A stretch of 64,000 bases of DNA, from the NCBI RefSeq assembly GCF_022965805.1, contig NC_133101.1:558001-622000 (forward strand). Direction: 5' to 3'. A program made the position numbers and the translations under genes. Source of the stretch: Primulina eburnea (taxonomy: Eukaryota > Streptophyta > Magnoliopsida > Lamiales > Gesneriaceae). This document shows positions 23,680 through 34,225 of the stretch, piece by piece; the first letter of the stretch is position 1, and each line of letters opens with the position of its first letter. A model generated the notes under the pieces. The model saw only the letters and a list, made by a program, of their open reading frames with translations. It made no database searches and was not told the origin of the DNA.

Positions 23680-25262
23680 ATGGCTCTCAAAGATGTCAAT
23701 AAAATACCTGAGTCTGAGAGGATCAATGAAAGCTCCAGCAATGGAAACTTTATCAAACCTCACTTTGAACATGCGGATGAAAATGTTGAAAATAGGCAAA
23801 ACAAAAAGATGGCTTCCCTGCTTGACACTCCCAGTAAGAGAGATGGATCTGAAAATTCTGGGGAAGGGGTGGAAAATTCTGAAGTAGAGTACATTGAATC
23901 TGAGAAGTTGGAGGATGTAGAAGATGTAGAAAACTGTCTAAAGGTATTTTTTTTTATGTAGCCCTATCCGTGTTTATCAACGTTTCCCAAGATTCTTGGT
24001 GTGAATGTGAGTGTGCACTCATGCATTCTTGCTTGTACCCTTATAAATAGCTCCTAAAAATTTATATATTTATACATTCTTTCTTACATTCTGGCGTTTA
24101 GACACTCTTACTGGAACTAGGTTCCAAAGACTGGGTTTCGGTGTGTGATGCACTCAACAATGTTCGTAGATTGTCTATATATCACAAGGAGGATATTGCT
24201 GGCATGCTGTAAGTATCAATCAGCAAATAGTGTTCTTAGCCTGAAGATAGAATTGATATCATAATTTTTTATGCCTTTCATGAATTTTCTGTCTCGTGAC
24301 TCGTAGATTTAATTGATCAGGAATGATGTGATTTCTTTAATAGTGAAATCCCTAAAGAGCCCAAGAAGTGCCGTTTGTAAAACTGCAATTATGACTTCAG
24401 CTGATATCTTTAAAGCATATAATGATGACATGATTGATTCACTTGATCCACTGGTAAATTGTTTTATTCTAAATTTAGCTGCTGCGTACTTCCTTTTTTA
24501 TGGGTTTTCCATTTTCTAAAATTACTCTCTTCCTATCTATAACCGCAATGCTGTTACCCTTGTTAGCTAGTGCAACTTCTTCTCAAATCTTCACAAGACA
24601 AGAGGTTCGTGTGCGAGGCAGGTGAAAGTGCTTTAATAACCCTGACAAATTGGGTTTCCCCTCTTGTATTGTTGCCCAAGCTGCAATCTCATATTAAGAA
24701 CAAGAATCCTCGAATTCGAGCAAAGGCTTCTATGTGCATTTCTCGAAGTGTTCCTCGTCTGGTAAGTACTCTTAGACGAGTTTAGTGCCCTCCCACCTCC
24801 CCTTTGTGCTTGGTTTCACTTTATATTATGAAGTTGTGTACTTCCTAACATGTCTCTAAGTTTGGAAGTTGAGATTACTTTAATGTCGTTTAACGGAACT
24901 GGTTGTTCTGTTTATGACTTCAAGTTACTTTTTCATCTATTAATATTCGTTCAATTTTCGTTTTCCTTTCCCAGGGAGTTGATGGAATTGAAGAATTTGG
25001 CATCGACAAACTGATCCAAATAGGTGCATCACAGCTCAGTGATCAGCTTCCCGAGTCCAGAGATGCTGCTCGAGCTTTGCTGTTGGAGTTGCAATCTGCA
25101 TATGAAAAATCTCATCCCCTGGAACCAACTGCTACTGTTTCTGAGGAACCCTCGACAGTTTCTTGGGAGCATTTCTGCAAGTCAAAGCTTTCTCCATTGA
25201 GTGCACAGGCTGTTCTTCGTGTGACCGGTATCCCTCAGGAGGGATTCGTTTCAAGTTCATAG
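23680..25262 (+). CDS. ARM/HEAT-repeat protein, TOG-like (At3g01450/At5g14790-like)
   Basis: Five coding exons (23680-23943, 24102-24208, 24321-24453, 24567-24761, 24975-25262) give 328 aa in frame. The N-terminal ~80 residues are acidic and disordered (SEVEYIESEKLEDVEDVE). After that come helical repeats: LGSKDWVSVCDALNNVRRL, VKSLKSPRSAVCKTAIMTS, GESALITLTNWVSP and NPRIRAKASMCISRSV. This is the alpha-solenoid seen in plant 'ARM repeat superfamily' proteins related to the TOG domains of CLASP/TOGARAM, which bind tubulin. Tubulin binding here is inferred. The C-terminus (VSWEHFCKSKLSPLSAQAVLRVTG) is conserved in plant relatives. ATG 23680 follows a likely 5'UTR intron acceptor (tgtcag|gc); the in-frame ATG at 23671 is an alternative if that site is not used. 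The last two exons are duplicated at 28010-28622. A 272-aa ORF converges from the other strand. Confidence 0.88.
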
Positions 25263-25595
25263 CACATCATGGCTTTACATCAACGAGTAAAGCTCCTTTT
25301 CTTTTTACTTGGACTACCTGTTTGTTTAAAACTACACACCAGATTGATTTGCCACTAAAATCAACCACATCATTACAATAGTATTATCCTTTTTACTTTT
25401 TCTCATTGGGTGCATGGGAATCATATTACCACGAAACTGGAAGAAAATATGACATGTAGATCTTTTGTCAAAGACCAGAAAAGAAAAAACAAAACAAGCA
25501 AGAAAACAAAAAATCGTATGTTTCAAAATCTCATTCAAAATTGCATCCCTCAAGTTCCCCGTCTTCCTTCTAGGGGATCTGGACCCGTCTTCCTT

Positions 25596-26414
25596 CTAGG
25601 GGATCGCATTTTCCAGATGGTTGAGTTGCTCCCTCAAGCTCCGCAACGTCGTCTGTATCGGTCCCTCCGGCTCATTCCCCCCTCCTGGAAGATTTGCTTC
25701 CAAATCATTCAGATATCCACGAGACTTGGTAACGCATGTGTGTGCCGTATCTATCAGTTGTTCGAAAGTATCCGCATATCCAAAGCAGCATCTCTTGATT
25801 TCTTTAGCAATGAAAACTAAGACACGGTAACAGCAGCAAATGGAATCAGCAGCAAACATACCTAAGAGATTGGTCTTTCCAAGACCTAACAAGATTGAAA
25901 GGAAAGTTGCATAAATGATGTCAAACACGCCATAATGCCGGGGACTTCGCACCACCACCATCATTGAAAGAACAGAGACAATGCAGAGAATAGAAGCTTT
26001 CTGCTCATCTACCAACGGTTTACAATTTTTTGTCACAACTTGACCTCTTGCTTTTGTTGATGCAACAGAGCAAACAATAATTGCTCCCGTCTCAACAATT
26101 TCTAATAGTAATCTGGCACAAAAACGATTTATTTTGTTCAAACTAGTACGACGTATTTTAGTTATCTTCTCCAAAAAATAACAAGCTCCCATAAAAACAC
26201 CGCAACCTGTCCAAATGCCAACCGCCTTACCTAAACCAGATATCCATTTCGTGCCGCAATTGTGACTGACCGTCGTATATTTCGGTTCTAATGCTAAACA
26301 AGGATCTGATCTAGAGTGAAGAACGTATCCTACACCAAAGCATGCAAAAGAAGCAAATAGAGATATGAATCGAATCATAGTCCGAACAGTGCATGTCGAA
26401 GCTCCACATGCCAT
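25596..26414 (-). CDS. Unrecognised 272-aa multi-pass membrane protein ORF
   Basis: A single uninterrupted 273-codon frame, which I do not recognise. Hydrophobic segments suggest five or six membrane passes: about residues 13-32 (FISLFASFACFGVGYV), 64-81 (AVGIWTGCGVFMGACYFL), 103-120 (LLLEIVETGAIIVCSV), 139-155 (ILCIVSVLSMMVVV), 162-178 (IIYATFLSILLGLG) and possibly 185-205, which includes a CCC run. The first loop has two Cys residues (SDPCLALE, SHNCGTKW) that could form a disulfide. The C-terminal ~65 residues are soluble and end in a helix rich in Leu/Glu/Arg. The stop lies 334 bp beyond the convergent ARM gene stop. A partial copy of the C-terminal third occurs at 29379-29613 with mostly conservative changes. 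The ATG lies only 17 bp from a duplication junction, so the original gene may have had more 5' sequence. Expression is unknown. Confidence 0.55.
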   Translation of the reverse strand: MACGASTCTVRTMIRFISLFASFACFGVGYVLHSRSDPCLALEPKYTTVSHNCGTKWISGLGKAVGIWTGCGVFMGACYFLEKITKIRRTSLNKINRFCARLLLEIVETGAIIVCSVASTKARGQVVTKNCKPLVDEQKASILCIVSVLSMMVVVRSPRHYGVFDIIYATFLSILLGLGKTNLLGMFAADSICCCYRVLVFIAKEIKRCCFGYADTFEQLIDTAHTCVTKSRGYLNDLEANLPGGGNEPEGPIQTTLRSLREQLNHLENAIP

Positions 26415-26430
26415 TCCTTTGTTGCTCCGA

Positions 26431-26531
26431 CAGGTAAGTCAGTATCTCGATTATCAGATCAGCTGTTCGATTTGTTTATTCAATTTTGATAAAGTAGTGA
26501 TCTGATTTCTGTCGTTTGGGTTGGATATTGT
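26431..26531 (+). repeat. Duplicate of the OB-fold leader-intron start (source 18144-18244)
   Basis: About 100 bp matching 18144-18244 with only a handful of substitutions, starting exactly at the caggtaagtcagtatctc exon-intron boundary and ending at ggttggatattgtt. Offset is a constant 8287 bp. It ends where an LTR-like sequence begins. Confidence 0.9.
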
Positions 26532-27261
26532 TATGGTTCGAACCGATTCCTATAGATCGTTCTTGGACTTTCTGTAAGAGCATGCACATGCAACACTCAC
26601 ACACTCCACGCAACGTAAAAGAAATTGCAAGAGTATTTACGTGGTTCGACGGAATTCGTCTACGTCCACGGGAGGGCAACCAATCTTTATTTATCTACAA
26701 CAATGAATTACAAATACAGAGCTTGTTTGATCAAGAAGAAGAGAAAATGAAACCAGAAAGTTTTGGACGACTACTGCTCTTCTTCTTGAGCTTCCTCTAT
26801 TTTTGTGTATCTCACTTCAGCCAGAATGGCCTACGTCCACGGCAGCAATCTTTATTAATAACCAAGGAAGAGGAGTCAATTACAGATGCATATCAAAGAT
26901 GAAGAGTTTACAGAATTAATAGATTTCTTCCTTTCAATCAATCTTCTAGTTCCTCACGCTTTTCTTGCTGCGATCTTCCTTCCTCTTTGTATCTTGTATA
27001 CTTCAGAGAGAATTATTCCGAGTTCTTCCAGAGTAAGTGATTCCTTCTACAGCTGGACTTCTAAAGCATGCCTTGCAAACCAGCTACCGGAAGCTCCCAT
27101 CTCCTAACTGCCATTCAACGGTTTTAACATAGTGATGAGAGTATCTTCCTATTCCTTTTCTACTGGTGATAGCCTGTCACTCAGTTATGGCCAATAACAA
27201 AAGTGCTCAATTACTCTTCCCCTATCCGTTGACTAGCCAGCTTGAAGACACCAAGTCAACA
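26529..27261 (+). mobile_element. Isolated LTR (probable solo LTR) between two duplicated blocks
   Basis: About 730 bp starting tgttatggttcg and ending gtcaaca, so TGTT...AACA ends as in LTRs. It contains a twice-occurring motif (cgtctacgtccacgg at ~26656 and cctacgtccacggcag at ~26830). No internal gag/pol and no second LTR are adjacent. The 5' flank is the OB-fold intron copy and the 3' flank is the block copied from 12980. The five bases on either side (gatat and gttaa) do not match. Superfamily is not certain; the motif style suggests Ty1/copia. Confidence 0.6.
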
Positions 27262-27945
27262 GTTAATTTAATTGATATTTCAACAATCCATTCTTTATAG
27301 TAATTAATACATAACTAATCATACACATGTCATTTTAATTCGAATTTAATTCTGAAAAATCAACCACACCAACGTTGATTTAATCAGCCGTTAGCCAAAG
27401 TATTATCGCCTTCAATATTATATAACTTGATTTGTCATGAACATAATTAATCGACGGCTTAATTAAATTAAACAAAAACCGTAGTAGTCCAACAATATAT
27501 CATTAATCCGACCTCGTGTTGGGTGGTTGGGCCATGGGGTCGGAATATTTCGGGTCACCCGGCCTTGATTCCTAATCACAATTAATAATGATTTTAGTAT
27601 CGGATTTACAAAAGATTCCTGGTGTCGCATTACTCGACAACGTCTCCCCAACAAATTAATTATATTCACTCAATCTATTCTAACCCCTAACCACATATTA
27701 TATATGTGCGCGCGCATGCTCGTGTGTAATATATACAAGGTTAAAAAATGGAAGTAAATAGTGATATTCAATATTTTTCCGAAATAAATAGAATTTCAAA
27801 AAAGCAAATATAGTTAAAAAAAAAACTTTTTTAGCATTTTCTTGCAAGATTTTCCTAGTATTATGAGAAGAAACAAAATTGGTTTTCAAGAACAATTGAA
27901 TTTGGAAGGGCACTAGAAGCATCCCTATTATTTTAATTTAAAGAT
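27262..27945 (+). repeat. Duplicate of the 12980-14295 block without its central insert
   Basis: Collinear with 12980-13140 then 13817-14295. At the joint this copy reads attatataacttgatttgtc, whereas the source has the Helitron and MITE between attata and actcgatttgtc. A gtgcacctttggaa segment of the source is also absent here. No gene recognised. Confidence 0.85.
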
Positions 27946-28009
27946 ATAATAACTGTGATGGGTACAGTTTCCATGAGAAACCAAGTGAAAACAAGTGAAA
28001 CCTGATTAG

Positions 28010-28622
28010 TCGGGTTTCCCCTCTTGTATTGTTGCCCAAGCTGCAATCTCATATTAAGAACAAGAATCCTCGAATTCGAGCAAAGGCTTCTATGTGCATT
28101 TCTCGAAGTGTTCCTCGTCTGGTAAGTACTCTTAGACGAGTTTAGTGCCCTCCCACCTCCCCTTTGTGCTTGGTTTCACTTTATATTATGAAGTTGTGTA
28201 CTTCCTAACATGTCTCTAAGTTTGGAAGTTGAGATTACTTTAATGTCGTTTAACGGAACTGGTTTTTCTGTTTATGACTTCAAGTTTCTTTTTCATCTAT
28301 TAATATTCGTTCAATTTTCGTTTTCCTTTCCCAGGGAGTTGATGGAATTGAAGAATTTGGCATCGACAAACTGATCCAAATAGGTGCATCCCAGCTCAGT
28401 GACCAGCTTCCCGAGTCCAGAGATGCTGCTCGAGCTTTGCCGTTGGAGTTGCAATCTGCATATGAAAAATCTCATCCCCTGGAACCAACTGCTACTGTTT
28501 CTGAGGAACCCTCGACAGTTTCTTGGGAGCATTTCTGCCAGTCAAAGCTTTCTCCATTGAGTGCACAGGCTGTTCTTCGTGTGACCGGTACTCCTCAGGA
28601 GGGATTCGTTTCAAGTTCATAG
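28010..28622 (+). pseudogene. Partial duplicate of the ARM/TOG-like gene (last two exons)
   Basis: Offset 3360 bp from the complete gene. It begins in mid-exon 4 (gggtttcccctcttgtattg), keeps the intron with the same cgtctg|gtaagt donor and cccag acceptor, and carries the whole last exon (28335-28622) with the same stop. Changes are few; one replaces Leu by Pro in the ALLLELQ segment. The frame remains open, but the promoter, start and first three exons are missing, so it cannot make the full protein. After 28648 it departs from the first copy for about 450 bp and rejoins near 29100. Confidence 0.92.
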
Positions 28623-28647
28623 CACATCATGGCTTTACATCAACGAG

Positions 28648-29100
28648 TAATATTTGTCATTTTGATATTCATCTGTTGAAATATTCTTGTATATACGGTG
28701 TAACTTTTGGATATTTGGCATGACGTTTGAAGCAGATTATATAGATCCTACCTTGGGTTGAGGAATCAATAGGTTCAATAATCTGAAAATATCATTCTTA
28801 TAATCTGAAGAATCTGTTGTAGTATGTTCCAAGAATTGGTCTATCCCCGACTATAATAGGGGTGTGTTCCAAGAATGGGTCTATCCTGTGTGAATTTAAG
28901 CAGAGCCCATGTATTCTTTAATACATATTGTGATATACGTATATATCATATTGGAAGCAAATATCTCTATGTAATATAAAGTCTCTAATAGAAATATCTC
29001 GACTAATATAGAGGCAGTAATATAAGTTCAGTGTGTGAATTGGAAGAACACAAGTAATGTGTTGACATTCTTAAAATTTCATAATATTTAATATAAAGCT
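28648..29100. other. Segment present only in the second ARM copy
   Basis: The first copy runs directly from tcaacgagtaa to agctcctttt at about 25287. Here about 450 bp intervene. The start (ttgaaatattcttgtatatac, then tgtaacttttggat) could be genuine 3'UTR and polyadenylation sequence. The later part has repeated gttccaagaat and ggtctatcc motifs. It is either an insertion here or a deletion in the first copy. Confidence 0.6.
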
Positions 29101-29378
29101 CTTTTTTTTTTTAACTTGGACTACCTGTTTGTTTAAAACTACACACCAGATTGATTTGCCACTAAAATCAACCACATCATTACAATAGTATTATCCTTTT
29201 TACTTTTTCTCATTGGGTGCATGGGAATCATATTACCACGAAACTGGAAGAAAATATGACATATGTAGATCTTTTGTCAAAGACCAGAAAAGAAAAAACA
29301 AAAAAAGCAAGAAAACAAAAAATCGTATGTTTCAAAATCTCATTCAAAATTGCATCCCTCAAGTTCCCCGTCTTCCTT

Positions 29379-29613
29379 CTAGGGGATCGCATTTTCCAGA
29401 TGGTTGAGTTGCTCCCTCGAGCTCCGCAACGTCGTCTGTATCGGCCCCTCCGGCTCATTCCCCCCTCCTAGAAGATTTGCTCCCAAATCATTCAGATATC
29501 CACGAGACTCGGTAATGCATGTGTGTGCCTTATCTATCAGTTGTTCAAAAGTATCCACATATCCAAAGCAGCATCTCTTGATTTCTTTGGCAATGAAAAC
29601 TAAGACACGGTAA
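29379..29613 (-). pseudogene. C-terminal fragment of the 272-aa membrane ORF (duplicate)
   Basis: Matches the last ~78 codons of the ORF at 25596-26414, including FGYxDTFEQLID, SRGYLNDL and the shared stop. It is open throughout but truncated at 29613, where similarity ends abruptly (gacacggtaa, then unrelated sequence). Most differences are single substitutions, for example Glu/Leu-for-Lys/Pro type changes near the middle. Not expected to be expressed as a protein. Confidence 0.8.
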
Positions 29614-30076
29614 CTCCCGAGGTACTTACAATTCAGATTTTAAAGTGAATTATATTTTCTAGGTTACATTTAGAGCTTCGGTTGGCTGCACGCATTTACT
29701 GATCTGCAGCAAAATATTTTCTGTAGGATAGAATTTTGTTGCTATAGCATGCATGTAATATTATAGCTTGCACAGAATGACAATCAAATTATTAGCTTAA
29801 TACAGATCAAAATTTGAGTTTTGCGGTTGACATTAGGTGTTGAGTCTGCAATGAGTTGTTTATATTACGTATAGGGCTTTGGGATTTATGTTCATATCTG
29901 TTAGTAAGCTTTGAATTTTGATAATGTATTAATGAAGTAATGTTTACATACTTGAATATGGTTTATAATGTATTCGTTTTGTTTTATAGTTTTATTCTCT
30001 TTACTAATTATTTTTCTTCGTCCACATTTGTATACAACTGATAGCTAAATTCGGATTTGTCTGTATTTATTATCAG

Positions 30077-30693
30077 ACCAAGTTGATGGAGGTAGTTTCG
30101 TCAAGCTTTTCGTTGGATCTGTTTCGAGGACAACCACAGAAGTAGATGTAAGTTTGTTGTATTGATGAATTATATGTTGTTACAAATTCACAACTTCAAA
30201 ATTGGCCTTGACTTTAAAGAGGTTTGTTGGCTCGCTCTGTGATTTGTCCTTTCTATCTGTGTCGTTTATCTTCTGATTAGTTTCTTGTACGAGTAGATGC
30301 TAATAGCACACCATAGATGCATAAAAGTACGTAGTGTGATTTATTACTAATTGTTTATGGTATTTGCGTCGCTTGATGTACAAGGAGAAAATACTTTTTA
30401 TTAATGGCATTGCTGTCATTTGTTTTGATCACAAAACGTTTCATATATTATATTAGGCTGCAATCTCAGGTGTGTTTAAATTGACAAGATGAAGAAACAA
30501 ATGAATTTTACTTTTTAATGCGATGCATTGAGTTTCAGCTTTGATTAATCTAGTCAAGCATTAGCTTTTTTTGTGTTTTTACTATTTATTGTTCCTTTCA
30601 TCGAATCAGTTTAGATACGACCTTTGTTTGACAAACGTGGACGTGTTCTGGAGGTCGCCTTAATCAAGAATAAGAGGGCTGGTCAACAACAAG
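30077..30693 (+). pseudogene. FCA-like RNA-binding (RRM) gene fragment
   Basis: Two exon-like pieces with good splice signals: 30077-30147 (QVDGGSFVKLFVGSVSRTT) and 30615-30693 (IRPLFDKRGRVLEVALIKNK then RAGQQQG). They join in frame and match the start of the first RRM of the plant flowering-time protein FCA: RNP2 is KLFVGSV, and the FCA-typical GQQQG follows. The exon with RNP1 is not found downstream, nor is the N-terminal region. FCA binds RNA and promotes flowering through polyadenylation control of FLC; this fragment has none of the WW domain or second RRM. It is a captured or duplicated relic. Confidence 0.8.
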
Positions 30694-30996
30694 GTATGTG
30701 CATTTGTTCGATTTTAATCGTTTATAATATTTGTGTGAATATAAACCTTAGAGGCTCAAGGAAGCCACCATAACCTTATGTTTCTCAATAATTGTTTACT
30801 CTTCCTATCTTTCCTGCTCAAACTCCGTCATCCGAGGAGGAGGCACAATTAAAGAAATACTACGAATCAAACCATGTATATTGACTGAGAAGACGGATAT
30901 TAGTTTTTGCTTTTATGGCCACTCTCGATTTACGTTCTTGTACAATATTTTTTTCTAATTCATTTGATTTATATTTAAATGAAGAGCAAAATATAA

Positions 30997-32991
30997 TCTC
31001 TCCTATTTTATTAAATATGAGCACCTCATAAAAACTACCCCGCCGACACCAATTTCTTTTGCCCTTTTACTTCAACACAATAATATCTCTCTCTCAAAAT
31101 CTTTCCAAATCTCCAATCTCCAACAAAACCGTTCCATAAAATAATATCTCTCTCTCAAAATCTTTCCAAATCTCCAATCTCCAACAAAACCGTTCCATAA
31201 AATTATTCTGCACGATTCTCTCGTACTCCACGATTCTCTCTGCATCATCTTCGTAAATTAACCTTCCTTCACACCGACTCTGCACAAATCACTCAGATAT
31301 TGTTGCTTCACCTTCATAGAATCCGCTTTCGTCTGCACTATCTCCTCTACATATCCATTGTTTTCCTGTCTGCCGGTTCAAAATCAATTTTCCGAACAAG
31401 AAATCATAAGTTTCCTCTGGTAAGTTCGCAATTCTAAAATCAATTTTCTCCTTTGCTATTTATCCACTATCTAAAATGCTGAAGAAAGATCCCTTTGGAA
31501 TGTTTCGACATTCTTGCACCCTTTGGAATGTTTCGATATTCTTGCAGGTTTAGTGGAAATCCTGATTGTTTTACCTGTCAAAAAATTGACAGAATATTTC
31601 TGTCTTTCTGTTGTTTTAGTGGCAATCTTGAATGTAAAATTGGCGTGTTCTTCGAATTTCGGGGTTTCTTTTGAATTATCAAGTACGTAAAAAATGTGTT
31701 CGATGTTTGTGCTTCTGTTTGAAAATTAGTATATTTTTAAATTTTTAAGATCGTCAGACTTAAAAAATTAAATAGTTTGCTTGATAGTAGATTATTTCGA
31801 TGCTTTCACCCTAGTTGAATTGTTGATTTTGTAGTTCTGGTTATATAATTTGATGGGTGTTTTCGATTTTAAATTTATGCACCGATTTGGATTGTTCAAT
31901 ATCTTCAAAACTTCTTCGTTTTATTAGTAAGTGTAGTAGTTGATTGTTGTTATGCCCAACCAAGATTGAATATTTTGTTTTTTTTTTTTTCAGTTTTAGC
32001 CGCATGAATGTTCTTTTTATGATTGCATCTTGGCATTTTAAATTGGTGAAACTTAGCCGTATGGTTTATGAGTTTTTATTGAATATTTGTAAATGTTTTC
32101 TTAAAGACCATCAGTTGACTTTGTTGTTCATTTGATGATGATAATTTAAAGGGTTTCTCTTTTTGGCTGGAAAGTATTGGTGGGTATTTTAGAAATGTTT
32201 GATCTATGTATATTTGAAGCATTTTCTTGACTGATTACGAGACATACTACTTGATCTGACACGACCCTCAATACAAAATTTAAGTATCAATTTTTGTAAC
32301 CACAAATTCATGCGAATGTACCTAGGAACAATCCAGACAGAGTTCTTTATTCTATCTATTTTTTTTTTTCAAATCTGATCACATGATAAAAACTGGCATG
32401 TAAGACACCAAAATTTATATAACTTTTTGCCCCTCATTATACCTACATAATCCGAAATATAAGCCTAACACCTTTCAGCCCATAATCTATAACCCGACCC
32501 AACTCAGTTCTACAAAAGGTGATTGGGTTTATTAGAGACTACAGGCGTGTATTTTATCTGGTTATGTTTTCTTTCGTATTTTATGTAATTTTTTAGTCTT
32601 TTATTTGTTTATTTAAATTCTGATTGTTTTTAGCATACCCTTTGTATTTCATTTTTTGAGTAATTTTAGTTAGTTTCTCCTAAACTCGAACCTTTTTCAG
32701 CTGTTTTACGAGGGGTATAATTAGTTTCTTATAACTTACTTTGATAATTTGCATTACAATTAAAAGAATTGCCGATAGCAGAGTTCCTATCTCAAAATTT
32801 GAACTTTTATCCGATACATTTGCATCTTTACTTATCTGACATATTTTAACACATATGATAGAGTTTGTTTACTGTCTTTCATGATTCAAATACAAAATGT
32901 TTTGGTGTGATGATGAATATGTGTCGTGAATGTTTTATATATTAGCTTCATATAATCATGACACACGCAACGCGTGTGCCTCGGTGGCTAG
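30997..32991 (+). mobile_element. Non-autonomous Helitron carrying promoter/5'UTR-like sequence
   Basis: Begins after an A with tctctcctattttattaaat, and ends with the hairpin cacacgc-aac-gcgtgtg, then cctcggtgg and ctag followed by T (32992). These are the standard Helitron termini (5' TC, 3' hairpin plus CTRR, insertion between A and T). Length is 1995 bp with no Rep/helicase. The first ~450 bp look like a plant 5'UTR: C/T-rich, low in ATG, with a clear donor (cctctg|gtaagttc near 31420) and T-rich intron-like sequence after it. No coding exon was recognised. A 61-bp tandem duplication lies at 31080-31201. Confidence 0.85.
31080..31201. repeat. 61-bp tandem duplication inside the Helitron
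   Basis: Two near-identical units, each running from taatatctctctctcaaaa to ccgttccataaa, directly adjacent. They lie in the C/T-rich leader-like part of the Helitron. Confidence 0.95.
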
Positions 32992-33766
32992 TTATAAGAA
33001 ATAATATTATGATAATACACTTTAATTTTGATATATGAATTAAAAACTAGACAGAAAAAAGAAATGAAAGAATTAAAAACCAAATAGAAAAAAGAAAGTA
33101 AAAAAAAAAAATCAAAGTAGGAATTGAATCTATAACTCAATGTTTAGGAAATATATACTCAATCCGCTATGATGTATGTAATTTGTATTAAAATTTTAAC
33201 ATTTTATTAATATATAATTATTAAAACAGATCATGACACCAAAAGTTAGTTACTCTAATGGTCTCAAACTTAAAAATATATTATATATATAGATATCAAA
33301 CACTATAAAATTTATGTTAGATTGAAGAGTTAAGTTTAATCACAAAAAATTTAGTACTTTAATCACAATAAATTTAATACTTACTTATTTATGGTTTTTC
33401 ATAAATTAAATTACTAAGTAAAAAATATTTATTTTGATTGATAAATATATTTTAACTAAATAAAAAGTATTCACTTTAACTTCTAGTTCAAAGAATTTTT
33501 TTTTAAAATAACATGTCATAAATTACAAAATTTATAAGGTTATATGAAAAATTTACAAAATATCAAAAAAAAGTGAGAATAAATCGATCAACTTACATAA
33601 ATCTGTTATATAATAAAAGTTAACAAGTCTCTACAAGAAATACACCTTCCTAAATTTGTGTTTAGATTAAGAATGACAATTTTCCCCACGGCCCCTTTCT
33701 GTTTCTTCTCAAAGCTTTCAATAATATATACGCATTCATAATCGATCCATAGTAGGTGAATGAAAG
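32992..33766. other. AT-rich region upstream of the TMN gene
   Basis: No gene or transposon end recognised. It should contain the promoter and leader of the TMN gene. The last ~100 bp before the ATG are less AT-rich. Confidence 0.5.
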
Positions 33767-34166
33767 ATGGATGTCGAGGATAGATTGCCTTTCAGGATCA
33801 AGGTGTGCATCTGGGCTTCCACCTGCGTCGGCGTGATGTTCGGCCTGTTCATCGCTCATGATTTATATCTTTTCGGTGCGACAGATTTCGTCGAGGTATT
33901 TATCCCAATAGTTCAGAAATATAAAATCCAATAGTTCAGAAATATAAAATCCTATCTTAACTACTGGTTCTTTATGGCAGGGAGATCCTATGCAGGTGAA
34001 AGTTCAGAAATTGGCCTCGGTAAAAACTCAACTTTCATATTTCTATTATTCTCTTCCTTATTGTATGCCAAAGGAAATTGTGGACCACCATTTGAGTCTG
34101 GGGGAAATTGTTCAGAAGGATCTCATTGAGAACTCTCCCTATCAAGTAAGTCAATCTTTCAATTTT

Positions 34167-34225
<59 letters not shown>

